Source of the DNA: Pseudomonas guineae
GTDB lineage: Bacteria; Pseudomonadota; Gammaproteobacteria; Pseudomonadales; Pseudomonadaceae
NCBI RefSeq assembly: GCF_900113745.1
Contig: NZ_FOQL01000002.1
Location: 124,001-188,000 of the forward strand
Direction of reading: 5' to 3'
Length of the DNA stretch: 64,000 bases
In this document: in pieces, positions 53,974 through 60,783 of the stretch
How positions within the stretch are numbered: the stretch's first letter is position 1
Layout of the letters: the number at the start of each line of letters is the position of its first letter
The notes under the pieces: model-generated
What the model was told of the DNA's origin: nothing
The model's database searches: none
Seen by the model: the letters and a program-made list of their open reading frames with translations, nothing else
Made by a program: the position numbers and the translations under genes

Positions 53974-54116
53974 TGGAGCAATTTCTAACGTCGCTCCGCG
54001 ACGGCTCGAAGATCGACCGCCAACGATGGCAGGCCATAAAAAAATGCTTGGAGCAATATTTAACGTCGCCTAGCGACGGCCCGAAGGGTGGCCGCCATGG
54101 ATGGCAGGCCATAAAA
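53974..54116. repeat. Tandem intergenic repeats family B, copies 2 and 3, in the nirB leader
   Basis: Two units of about 67 bp, 53974-54041 and 54050-54116, in the same orientation. Each begins GGAGCAATnTyTAACGTCGC and ends GATGGCAGGCCATAAAA. A reversed copy is at 41711-41776. They lie between the leader terminator and the nirB start, so they are in the 5' untranslated region of the full-length mRNA. Confidence 0.75.
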
Positions 54117-54117
54117 C

Positions 54118-54156
54118 AAAAAAGGCGTCCCGCTAGTCACCTAGCAGGACGCCTTT
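54118..54156 (-). terminator. Leader terminator of the nirB operon
   Basis: On the - strand GGCGTCCTGCTAG pairs with CTAGCGGGACGCC (one G.U) around a GTGA loop, then a long T run. It stands about 185 nt upstream of nirB and about 65 nt after the predicted transcription start, so it would end transcription before the genes unless overridden. Confidence 0.85.
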
Positions 54157-54208
54157 GTCCAAGTCCCGTTCTATCGGGAAGTGCAGCTTTCATCGTTGAA
54201 GGCTGTAC
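54147..54208 (-). promoter_or_regulatory. ANTAR/NasT-type stem-loop leader of nirB
   Basis: Hairpins in the - strand RNA: 54181-54208, imperfect stem with hexaloop AACGAT; 54164-54179, stem TCCCG/CGGGA with hexaloop ATAGAA; 54147-54160, stem GGAC/GTCC with hexaloop AAAGGC. All have A at loop position 1 and G at position 4, the known ANTAR recognition pattern. The last hairpin shares its loop and 3' arm with the 5' arm of the terminator, so only one can form. Established NasT systems work this way in nitrate assimilation; the assignment here is by structure only. Confidence 0.75.
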
Positions 54209-54229
54209 CTTATTAATTGCTTAGGCTGT

Positions 54230-54245
54230 TGCAGGGTTTGTGCCA
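54230..54245 (-). promoter_or_regulatory. Sigma-54 promoter of the nirB operon
   Basis: - strand TGGCACAAACCCTGCA fits the -24/-12 consensus TGGCAC-N5-TTGCA with one difference. Transcription would start near 54218, just before the first leader hairpin. Upstream, inverted half-sites GCACC (54310-54314) and GGTGC (54340-54344) resemble NtrC half-sites but with unusual spacing. The stretch 54246-54358 has no gene. Confidence 0.7.
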
Positions 54246-54358
54246 GCTTGTGTGTTTGATGTTTTTCTTTGCTTTTCAAGTACTTGTAATGTGATGGTTA
54301 TATTTTTTCGCACCTTTTGAATGCATGTTGCGCTGCTTTGGTGCGTGATGGTGTCGGG

Positions 54359-56026
54359 TTATCGCAGTAGCACTACCAGCAGCACTAGGTTTAGTAGCAG
54401 CGAAAACAGTGCCACGCTGCGCCAAACCAATAGGGGTTCGCGCTCAAGCAGAGGCCGTGGGCGGCTGCTGAGCACATTGCGCTCTGCTTGTTCTAGCGTC
54501 AGCAACCATTCTTCTGCGGTTTCATAGCGTTGTTGGGGGGCAGCGCTAAGTGCGCGACTCAGGCTCTCTTCTACCCAGTTGGGTAGATCAGGCCGGTAGC
54601 GACTGGCCGGGATGGGTTGGCCAAAACGTGGATGTTGAAACGCTTCAATCTCACCGTAGGGGTAATGCCCTGTCAGCAGGTGATAAAGCGTGACGCCGGC
54701 ACTGTAGAGGTCTTGCTGGGGGGTTGGCGCCACTCCGCTAAAAGCCTCGGGGGCAATATAGCTGGGAGTGCCGGGCAGCTCACAGGCCTCATCGCGGGTT
54801 AGGCCTGGGCAGTAGGCCAGGCCGAAGTCCAATACGCGCAGCTCGCCGTCATCGCCCCATAAGAGGTTTTCCGGTTTGATGTCGCGGTGCAGGATATTGC
54901 GCCGATGCAGCATGCCCAGAGCTTTGATTAGTCGTGGGGCAATATCCAGCCACTCCGGTAAGGCTAAGGGGCCACTTAGGCGTAGGTATTCGGCGAGGGT
55001 TTGCCCGGCGTATTCGCGCTGAACGTAATACAGGTGCTGACGCTGCGGCAGGGGATGCACTTCGGCGAAGAAGCGTCCGGCCACACGCCTTAGAAACCAT
55101 TCTTCAAGCAACAGCGTTGGCCCTGCCTGGGGCTCATCGTTGCGGCTGGGCGGCAGGGTTTTCAGCAGCCAGCGCCGCGCTTGGGCATCGCGCACGCGAT
55201 AGATCATTGATTGGCGGGATTCTGCCACCAGGCGTTCAATCTGCCAGCCTTCGAAGTGTTGGCCTTCGCGTAATTTTGCCGGCAACGGCCAGTGCTGCAG
55301 CTGGGCCAGGGTGTCCGCCAGATCGCTTTGCGCTAATGCCTCGACACGCAGCAGCAGGGCGCTGGCGTTGTCCTGACTGCCCGCAAGATGGGCGGCAGTG
55401 ACCATGGCTCGGCTGGCTGCATGCAGGTCCTTTTCATCATGCAAGATACGCTGGATACCGGCGTCACCCAGGGTGGCCCATATACCGTCGCTGACCAGCA
55501 CGAAACATTCGCCCTGGCGCAGTTCACCATCCAGATAATCCACCACCAAGTGCTGGTCCAGGCCCATGGCGCGTTTGAGCACATGCTGCATGCCCGGTTG
55601 CTCCCAGACATGGTCTTCACTTAAGCGATCAAGCGTACCGTTTAACCAGCGGTAGGCCCGGCAATCACCGACGTGAGCCAGGGTGAAACGTCGCCCGCGC
55701 AAGATCATCGCGCTGAGCGTGGTGAGCAGTGGCTGGCCGCCACCATTGGCTTGCAGCCAGCGGTTATGCGCAACCAGTACCCGATCCAGCGATTGGGTTA
55801 CGGACCAGGTTTCCGGTGTGGAGTAATAATCCAGGGCTAGGGCCTGCAGCGTGGCGCGCGCCGCCAGACCGCCGTCAGCGCATTGGCTGACGCCATCGGC
55901 GAGGGCGAACAGATACCCCTTGCTCGCCGCCAGTGCTGGAGCCGGGGTGACTACGCGAATGGCATCCTGGTTCTCGCTACGTGGGCCGGTGGCGCTGGCT
56001 TCGCCGAAGGACAGTTGCAAGGCCAT
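54359..56026 (-). CDS. Fused PP2C phosphatase and Ser/Thr protein kinase with C-terminal membrane anchor
   Basis: 555 residues. N-terminal PP2C domain (residues ~5-235): GPRSENQDAI, FALADGVSQCADGG, LAHVGDCRAYRW, FVLVSDGIW, AGSQDNASALLLRV. Then a eukaryotic-type kinase (~250-520): NILHRDIKPENLLW with the catalytic Asp, LDFGLAY in place of DFG, GTPSYIAPEAF. The chain ends in one membrane segment (VALFSLLLNLVLLVVLL). The glycine-rich loop is poor, so nucleotide binding may differ from typical kinases. It sits between nasA and the nirB operon in all synteny I recall (PA1782-like), suggesting a role in nitrate assimilation. Start chosen at 56026 (AGGA 8 nt upstream) since upstream in-frame sequence lies in an intergenic repeat. 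Confidence 0.88.
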   Translation of the reverse strand: MALQLSFGEASATGPRSENQDAIRVVTPAPALAASKGYLFALADGVSQCADGGLAARATLQALALDYYSTPETWSVTQSLDRVLVAHNRWLQANGGGQPLLTTLSAMILRGRRFTLAHVGDCRAYRWLNGTLDRLSEDHVWEQPGMQHVLKRAMGLDQHLVVDYLDGELRQGECFVLVSDGIWATLGDAGIQRILHDEKDLHAASRAMVTAAHLAGSQDNASALLLRVEALAQSDLADTLAQLQHWPLPAKLREGQHFEGWQIERLVAESRQSMIYRVRDAQARRWLLKTLPPSRNDEPQAGPTLLLEEWFLRRVAGRFFAEVHPLPQRQHLYYVQREYAGQTLAEYLRLSGPLALPEWLDIAPRLIKALGMLHRRNILHRDIKPENLLWGDDGELRVLDFGLAYCPGLTRDEACELPGTPSYIAPEAFSGVAPTPQQDLYSAGVTLYHLLTGHYPYGEIEAFQHPRFGQPIPASRYRPDLPNWVEESLSRALSAAPQQRYETAEEWLLTLEQAERNVLSSRPRPLLEREPLLVWRSVALFSLLLNLVLLVVLLR

Positions 56027-56076
56027 GCAGAGGTTCCTGGTGAGGCGGTTAAAGAAGCGCTGAGGCAATGGTTTGG

Positions 56077-56145
56077 CGTAGGGTGGATCGCACTTTACTG
56101 ATCCACCGTTACTCCATGGTGGATGAAAAAGCGTCATCCACCCTG
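56077..56145. repeat. Intergenic repeat family C, copy 2
   Basis: GTAGGGTGGATCGCA at one end and CATCCACCCTGC at the other, with GATCCACC and GGTGGAT inside, matching 36867-36942. It fills the gap between nasA and the kinase gene. Confidence 0.7.
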
Positions 56146-56156
56146 CATTCGTTCAG

Positions 56157-57368
56157 TTACACGCGGGCGGCAGTGACAGCAGCGCTGCCCCAAGTGGTGC
56201 GCCAGCGCTTTTTCACCCCATACAGGCCGAACCAGGCCAGCACGCCGAGGCTGGCGAACAGCCACAGACCCAGCTGGTAATCGCCAGTCTGCTGCTTGAT
56301 GGTGCCAAGCCCCGCTGCGAGGAGGAAGCCGCCGATGCCGCCGGCCATGCCGATCAGGCCAGTCATTACGCCGATTTCTTTGCGAAAGCGCTGCGGCACC
56401 AACTGGAAGACAGCGCCGTTACCCGCGCCGAGACCGAGCATGGCGATGACGAACAGCGAGAGCGCTGCGGCCGAGCTGGACAGATTGAACCCCACTGCGG
56501 CAATGCTTAGCGAGGACAGGGTGTACATCATAAGCAACGAACGTATGCCGCCGATGCGGTCGGCCAAGGCGCCGCCGAATGGACGCAGCAGGCTACCGGC
56601 GCAGACGCAGGCGGCGGTGTAGTAACCGGCGGTCACCGGGTTGAGGCCGTACTGGTCGCTGAAATAACCGGGCAGGGCGCTGGCCAAGCCGATAAAGCCG
56701 CCGAAGGTCACGCTGTAGAAGAACATAAACCACCAGCTGTCGCGGTCGCCTAGGGCTTTCAGGTAGTCGGCTGCGGCTTTCGGCTTGGGACGCTCAGCCG
56801 AGTTCTTGGCCATAAAGGCGAAGACCAGCAGGGTGATCAATAGCGGGATCAGTGCCCAGCCGAACACATTCTGCCAGCCGAACAGCGCTGCCAGGCCGGG
56901 GGCGAACAGGGCGGCCAATACGGTGCCGGAATTGCCCGCACCGGCAATGCCCATGGCTTTGCCTTGGTGCTGCGGCGGATACCACTGCGAAGCCAGCGGC
57001 AGGGCTACGGCGAAGGCGGCACCGGCAAAACCAAGGAACAGGCCTAGCAACAAGGCGTGTTCATAGCTGCTGATGCCGATTTTCCAGGCGCTGAACAGCG
57101 CCACTATGACGATTACCTGGCCAATCAGGCCGGCAGTCTTGGGCGATAGGCGATCGGCCAGGAAGCCCATCAGCAAGCGCAACACAGCGCCTGCCAGAAT
57201 CGGCGTAGCGACCATCAGGCCGCGCTGTTGGGCGGTCAGGTCGAGATCGGTGGCGATCTGCACGGCCAAGGGGCCAAGCAGGTACCAAACCATGAAACTC
57301 AAATCGAAATAAAGAAACGCGGCGAACAAGGTAGGGGTATGGCCGGATTTCCAGAAACTTGTATTCAT
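56157..57368 (-). CDS. nasA: Nitrate/nitrite transporter, MFS (NarK/NasA family)
   Basis: 403 residues with about 12 membrane segments. Nitrate-porter features: FDLSFMVWYLLGPL in TM1, the nitrate signature GFAGAAFAVALPLASQWYPP in TM5 with GKAMGIAGAGNSGTVLAALF following, and the second signature GAGNGAVFQLVPQRF in the C-terminal half. It imports nitrate for assimilation. The ATG at 57368 has GAGG 7 nt upstream. It has its own sigma-54 promoter and ANTAR-type leader. Confidence 0.94.
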   Translation of the reverse strand: MNTSFWKSGHTPTLFAAFLYFDLSFMVWYLLGPLAVQIATDLDLTAQQRGLMVATPILAGAVLRLLMGFLADRLSPKTAGLIGQVIVIVALFSAWKIGISSYEHALLLGLFLGFAGAAFAVALPLASQWYPPQHQGKAMGIAGAGNSGTVLAALFAPGLAALFGWQNVFGWALIPLLITLLVFAFMAKNSAERPKPKAAADYLKALGDRDSWWFMFFYSVTFGGFIGLASALPGYFSDQYGLNPVTAGYYTAACVCAGSLLRPFGGALADRIGGIRSLLMMYTLSSLSIAAVGFNLSSSAAALSLFVIAMLGLGAGNGAVFQLVPQRFRKEIGVMTGLIGMAGGIGGFLLAAGLGTIKQQTGDYQLGLWLFASLGVLAWFGLYGVKKRWRTTWGSAAVTAARV

Positions 57369-57581
57369 CGAATACCTCATTCAGCAAAAAAAAGGGTCCC
57401 GATGGGCTGCGGTTCACCGTGGTCGTGGACACGGCTGCCGTAACCCACCGGGGAGGCGGTGTACTTGTGGTACGCCACCCTGGGGCCGAAGCCACAGCTG
57501 GGTTGAGAGAGTTACCAGCGCAAGCCCTGGATCACAGGGCGAGTACCGACCCCAAATGTTGGGGCGTTAAACGCAAAACGC
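57369..57581 (-). promoter_or_regulatory. Long 5' leader of nasA after its terminator
   Basis: About 210 nt lie between the leader terminator and nasA. Extra hairpins: CCCCAA/TTGGGG (57550-57564) and GCCCTG/CAGGGC (57524-57540). No ORF with a ribosome binding site is seen. These may tune stability or translation. Confidence 0.45.
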
Positions 57582-57617
57582 CGCATAAACGCAGTGCCCT
57601 AGGGCGTGGTTTATGCG
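57582..57617 (-). terminator. Leader terminator of nasA
   Basis: CGCATAAAC pairs with GTTTATGCG with an inner GCCC/GGGC. On the - strand the stem extends four more pairs (ACGT with GCGT) into the upstream hairpin, followed by TTTTGCGTTT. Confidence 0.7.
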
Positions 57618-57655
57618 ACGTCTTTGTCGTTTCTCGGGCAGCCGTCATTGGCTAC
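57616..57655 (-). promoter_or_regulatory. ANTAR/NasT-type stem-loop leader of nasA
   Basis: In the - strand RNA, hairpin 1 (57638-57655) has stem GTAGCC/GGCTGC and hexaloop AATGAC; hairpin 2 (57616-57629) has stem CGAC/GTCG and hexaloop AAAGAC. Both loops have A1 and G4. Hairpin 2 shares its 3' arm with the terminator stem, so they exclude each other. Confidence 0.72.
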
Positions 57656-57670
57656 TTGTGCGTGGTTCTT

Positions 57671-57686
57671 AGCAAGAGCTGCGCCA
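57671..57686 (-). promoter_or_regulatory. Sigma-54 promoter of nasA
   Basis: - strand TGGCGCAGCTCTTGCT matches TGGCAC-N5-TTGCW with one change. The expected start near 57660 is a few bases before the first ANTAR hairpin. The remaining bases up to 57887 show no gene on either strand that I trust. Confidence 0.68.
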
Positions 57687-57887
57687 ACTGAGCAAAGCCA
57701 TGCATTACGTGGCTTGAACGTGGGCGCAAGATGAAGATCGTGCTGCAAAATGAGGCGCTGGGTAATGGGCTGCCCTTGAATGGGGCGCGATTGGTGATCC
57801 CGGTTCTGGCAAAACGGGCTGTGTTAAGGGCAAACCGTAATGAGCTTTATGCCGAGTGCTGCACCTGGCGCGGGTTAGTCTGGCGCA

Positions 57888-58043
57888 TCAATGTGCAGTC
57901 AAGCGTGCTGCGGTCTGTTCACCTTTTGTGGCGTCGGCGCTTGTGCTCGACGCCTGGGTGGGTAGCGGAAGCGTCAGCAGGGCCAAAGCCAGAAGGTTGC
58001 TCAACAGCCCGCCGTGGCGGACATGGCGGCGCATGGTCGGCAT
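57888..58043 (-). CDS. Small exported peptide, 51 residues
   Basis: A short gene with a perfect AGGAG 7 nt before its ATG. It encodes a basic N terminus (MPTMRRHVRHGG), a hydrophobic core (LLSNLLALALLTLPLP) and a cleavage-like TQA-SS, then about 20 polar residues ending ARLTAH. That is a standard signal peptide with a tiny mature part, or a small membrane protein. No family recognised. It lies between nasA and a thioesterase on the same strand as both. Confidence 0.6.
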   Translation of the reverse strand: MPTMRRHVRHGGLLSNLLALALLTLPLPTQASSTSADATKGEQTAARLTAH

Positions 58044-58208
58044 AGCAATTCTCCTGCTCTTGTTGTTATGCCCAAGGCAAAGCAGAGGATGTGTCAGTTG
58101 TCACGGCGCTAGCTGAATACTTGAGCAATTAATCTCCAATCAGGCGATTTTGTCGCGGTTGTGCAGGATTAGGCGAAATATCGAGGGCTTCGCGCGGGTA
58201 AGTTCAGA

Positions 58209-58655
58209 TTAGGGTTTTAGCCAATTGACCTTGCCGAATTTGCCGCTAAATGTGGCTGGCATCTGCACCACTTTGCCCAGTTTGTAGTTGAAGAATACGA
58301 AGCCAGATTTGGCCATGGCGACGAGCGAACCATCGACGGGACGCGTGATGCGAAAGGTGATATCGCCGCCATAGGGGTTGAAATCCATCACGCCAACCTC
58401 GAAAAGGAGTTGGTCGCGGGCGTGGGCTTCGGCGCGGTAGGTGGTGGCCAGGTCAGTGACGATGATGCCGGTGCCGTCTTCCTGTGTTTCCTCGACGCCG
58501 AACTCGAATAGAAAACGCGCCCGCGCTTCGGAAATCATCGAAATCATCGAGTCATTGCCCAAGTGGTTGGCCGCATTGATGTCAGTCACGCGCACCGTCA
58601 AATGCGTGTTGTAGCAGAACTGGTCTTCGGGGAATTCAAGGGTCAGGCGGGCCAT
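58209..58655 (-). CDS. Hotdog-fold thioesterase family protein
   Basis: 148 residues from the ATG at 58655 (MARLTLEFPEDQF). Features of the 4HBT/YbgC-like hotdog fold: YNTHLTVRVTDINAANHLGN near the N terminus, with Asp and the HxGN-like loop, then ARARFLFEFGVEE and RITRPVDGSLVAMAKSGFVF. Such enzymes hydrolyse acyl-CoA thioesters; the substrate is unknown. Upstream in-frame ATGs exist but add no conserved sequence. It stands downstream of the ABC transporter genes, after a terminator, and is probably separate from nitrate assimilation. Confidence 0.8.
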   Translation of the reverse strand: MARLTLEFPEDQFCYNTHLTVRVTDINAANHLGNDSMISMISEARARFLFEFGVEETQEDGTGIIVTDLATTYRAEAHARDQLLFEVGVMDFNPYGGDITFRITRPVDGSLVAMAKSGFVFFNYKLGKVVQMPATFSGKFGKVNWLKP

Positions 58656-58869
58656 GGACGAATCTCGTGTGAGCGTGAAAGGCATATGAGTTGGCGGCGC
58701 AATTGTACGCGGGCACACGGCCATATGGTGCCATGTTGCGAGCGAATCATACGCCGTGGCCTGCACGCTTAAAGGGTTGTGCTGCTAGCCCTTGAGCAAG
58801 GGAACGTTCTGGCTTATCAAGCTGGCGGTCATCAGATCTGCATAAAGAGTACTTTGTGTTTTTTGTGCA

Positions 58870-58908
58870 CAAATAATCGGACAGCCAGCCCCGTAACTGA
58901 CTGTCCGA
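58870..58908 (-). terminator. Terminator after the nrt operon
   Basis: TCGGACAG and CTGTCCGA pair around a 16-nt loop, with TTATTT on the - strand, shortly after the ATPase gene stop. Confidence 0.6.
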
Positions 58909-58921
58909 CTGTGGCGCCGGT

Positions 58922-59716
58922 TTAGGCAGCTGGGCGTAATTGTTTTTGGTAGAGAAACTCCAGCACCGCGGCGCGATACTCGTGGTAGCGCGCGTCGTGA
59001 GCCAGGGCGATGCGTTCACGCGGACGCTCCAGCGTCACCTGAAGAATCTCGCCAACACCGGCCGCCGGGCCGTTGCTCATCATCACAATGCGGTCGGACA
59101 GCAGCACCGCTTCGTCGACATCGTGAGTGATCATGATCACCGTGTTACCGAGGTCGGCGTGAATCTCCATCAGCGAGTCCTGCAAATGGGCACGGGTCAG
59201 TGCATCAAGGGCGCCGAAAGGTTCGTCCATCAACAGTACTTTGGGCTGCATGGCCAGGGCGCGGGCGATGCCAATACGTTGTTTCATTCCCCCGGAGATT
59301 TCGCTGGGGCGTTTGTCCTTGGCGTGCATCATGTGCACCAGTTGCAAGTTGTGCTCAATCCACTCACGCATTTCACGGCGTGTTTTCTTACCCTGGAAAA
59401 CCTGGCGCACGGCCAATTCGACGTTCTGATAGCAGGTCAGCCAAGGCAGCAAGCTGTGGTTCTGGAACACCACAGCACGCTCCGGCCCTGGTTCATTGAC
59501 TTCGCGGCCATCGAGGATTACGCCACCAGTGGTGGCCTGATGGAGGCCCGCCACAATATTCAACACGGTGGATTTACCGCAGCCGGAATGGCCGATCAAG
59601 GAGACAAATTCGCCCTTGTCGATTTTCAGGTTTACGTTCTGCAGTGCGCAGTAAAGGCCCTTGTCGGTGGGGAAGCTGATACCAACGCCGGTGAGTTCAA
59701 GGTGTGCATGGTTCAT
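58922..59716 (-). CDS. nrtD: Nitrate ABC transporter ATP-binding protein
   Basis: 264 residues, single ABC domain of the nitrate/sulfonate/taurine class. Walker A GHSGCGKST, Q-loop VFQNHSLLPWLT, signature ISGGMKQR (Gly-Met as in this subfamily), Walker B VLLMDEPFGALD, switch His ITHDVDEAV. It is the last gene of the three-gene nrt operon, 20 bp after the permease gene. There is no extra NrtC-like C-terminal substrate domain, so it is an NrtD/NasD type. Confidence 0.92.
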   Translation of the reverse strand: MNHAHLELTGVGISFPTDKGLYCALQNVNLKIDKGEFVSLIGHSGCGKSTVLNIVAGLHQATTGGVILDGREVNEPGPERAVVFQNHSLLPWLTCYQNVELAVRQVFQGKKTRREMREWIEHNLQLVHMMHAKDKRPSEISGGMKQRIGIARALAMQPKVLLMDEPFGALDALTRAHLQDSLMEIHADLGNTVIMITHDVDEAVLLSDRIVMMSNGPAAGVGEILQVTLERPRERIALAHDARYHEYRAAVLEFLYQKQLRPAA

Positions 59717-59736
59717 GTCAGACTCCTGAGTGTGGC

Positions 59737-60732
59737 TTAGCGCAGGTCAGCGTTTTTGTCCCAGCTAACACGGCGCTGGAGCATAAGCATAAGGCGGTCG
59801 AGGACGAAGCCGATCAGGCCGATGACAACCACCGCGACCATAATCCGACCCAGTGAGTTAGAACTGCCATTCTGAAACTCATCCCAGATAAATTTCCCCA
59901 GGCCTGGGTTTTGCGCGAGCATTTCAGCTGCGATCAACACCATCCAGCCAGTGGCGAGCGATAACCGCAGGCCGGTGAAAATCATCGGAATAGCGGCCGG
60001 TAAGACAATCCGGCGAACATGGCGCATCGGGGAGAGGCTCAGCACGCGGCTGACGTTCTGCAGGTCTTTATCCAAGTTGGCGACCCCGACGGTGGTGTTG
60101 ATCACAGTCGGCCACAAGCAGCACAACGCGACCGTGACCGCAGAGGTGACGAAGGATTTGGCGAACAGCGGGTCGGTGCTGGTATAGACGGCGCTGACCA
60201 CCATGGTCACCAGGGGTAACCATGCCAGTGGTGATACCGGCTTAAAAATCTGGATCAACGGGTTGATCGCGTTATAAATGGGCTTGCTCAGGCCGCAGAC
60301 AATCCCCAGCGGAATCGCCAACAGTGACGCGATAACAAAGCCGGTCATAACGGTGTACAGGCTGGTGAGTATCTGCTTGAAGAAGGTCGGCTTGCCTGTA
60401 TAAGGACGAATGCTGACCTCGGCCTCAGGGTTTTTGGCGAGCTTATCGGCGTTTCGCTGTTCTTGGCGCTGGTAGAACGCCTCGGCTTTTAGCTGTTCAC
60501 GTTGGTGTTCCTTAACCAGGCCGACGAACTGAGTGGCCACCTGTGTTGGGCCGGGGAACTTGCCGAGGCTGGTGTTGATACTGCCGGCAGCAATCTGCCA
60601 GAACAGAAGAAAGACCAGTACACCAATTATCGGCAGCAACAGGTTCGGCAACCAGCGTACAAGGGCTATGCGGCTGGCAGATTTAAGGGTGTCTTGAATG
60701 GGTTGTGCCGCAGCGGGATTGCTCATTGTCAT
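59737..60732 (-). CDS. nrtB: Nitrate ABC transporter permease
   Basis: 331 residues with about six membrane segments and the EAA-like loop. Seen: LLLPIIGVLVFLLFWQIAAG at the N terminus, a charged periplasmic insert (EHQREQLKAEAFYQRQEQRN), VMTGFVIASLLAIPLGIVCG, FTGLRLSLATGWMVLIAAEM (EAA loop region) and IMVAVVVIGLIGFVLDRLML. The long N-terminal insert is usual in NrtB-type nitrate permeases. A perfect hairpin lies between nrtA and this gene, which may protect or process the mRNA. Confidence 0.92.
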   Translation of the reverse strand: MTMSNPAAAQPIQDTLKSASRIALVRWLPNLLLPIIGVLVFLLFWQIAAGSINTSLGKFPGPTQVATQFVGLVKEHQREQLKAEAFYQRQEQRNADKLAKNPEAEVSIRPYTGKPTFFKQILTSLYTVMTGFVIASLLAIPLGIVCGLSKPIYNAINPLIQIFKPVSPLAWLPLVTMVVSAVYTSTDPLFAKSFVTSAVTVALCCLWPTVINTTVGVANLDKDLQNVSRVLSLSPMRHVRRIVLPAAIPMIFTGLRLSLATGWMVLIAAEMLAQNPGLGKFIWDEFQNGSSNSLGRIMVAVVVIGLIGFVLDRLMLMLQRRVSWDKNADLR

Positions 60733-60745
60733 GTCCTCGATACAG

Positions 60746-60768
60746 AGGGGGCGAATCGTTCGCCCCCT
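60746..60768. other. Hairpin between nrtA and nrtB
   Basis: Perfect 10-bp inverted repeat (AGGGGGCGAA / TTCGCCCCCT) with a 3-nt loop and no U-tract, 15 bp after the nrtA stop. Such structures often stabilise the upstream message and allow more substrate-binding protein than permease to be made. Confidence 0.7.
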
Positions 60769-60783
60769 AAGGCAATGGCGAAT

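Noticed and set aside
53930..54112. 60-codon - strand ORF with repeated MACH-W segments upstream of nirB
   Set aside because: It is the translation of the tandem intergenic repeat, not a gene.
57731..58116. Two + strand ORFs of 86-104 codons in the gap before nasA
   Set aside because: They lie opposite the better supported 51-residue gene and show no ribosome binding site or protein features.
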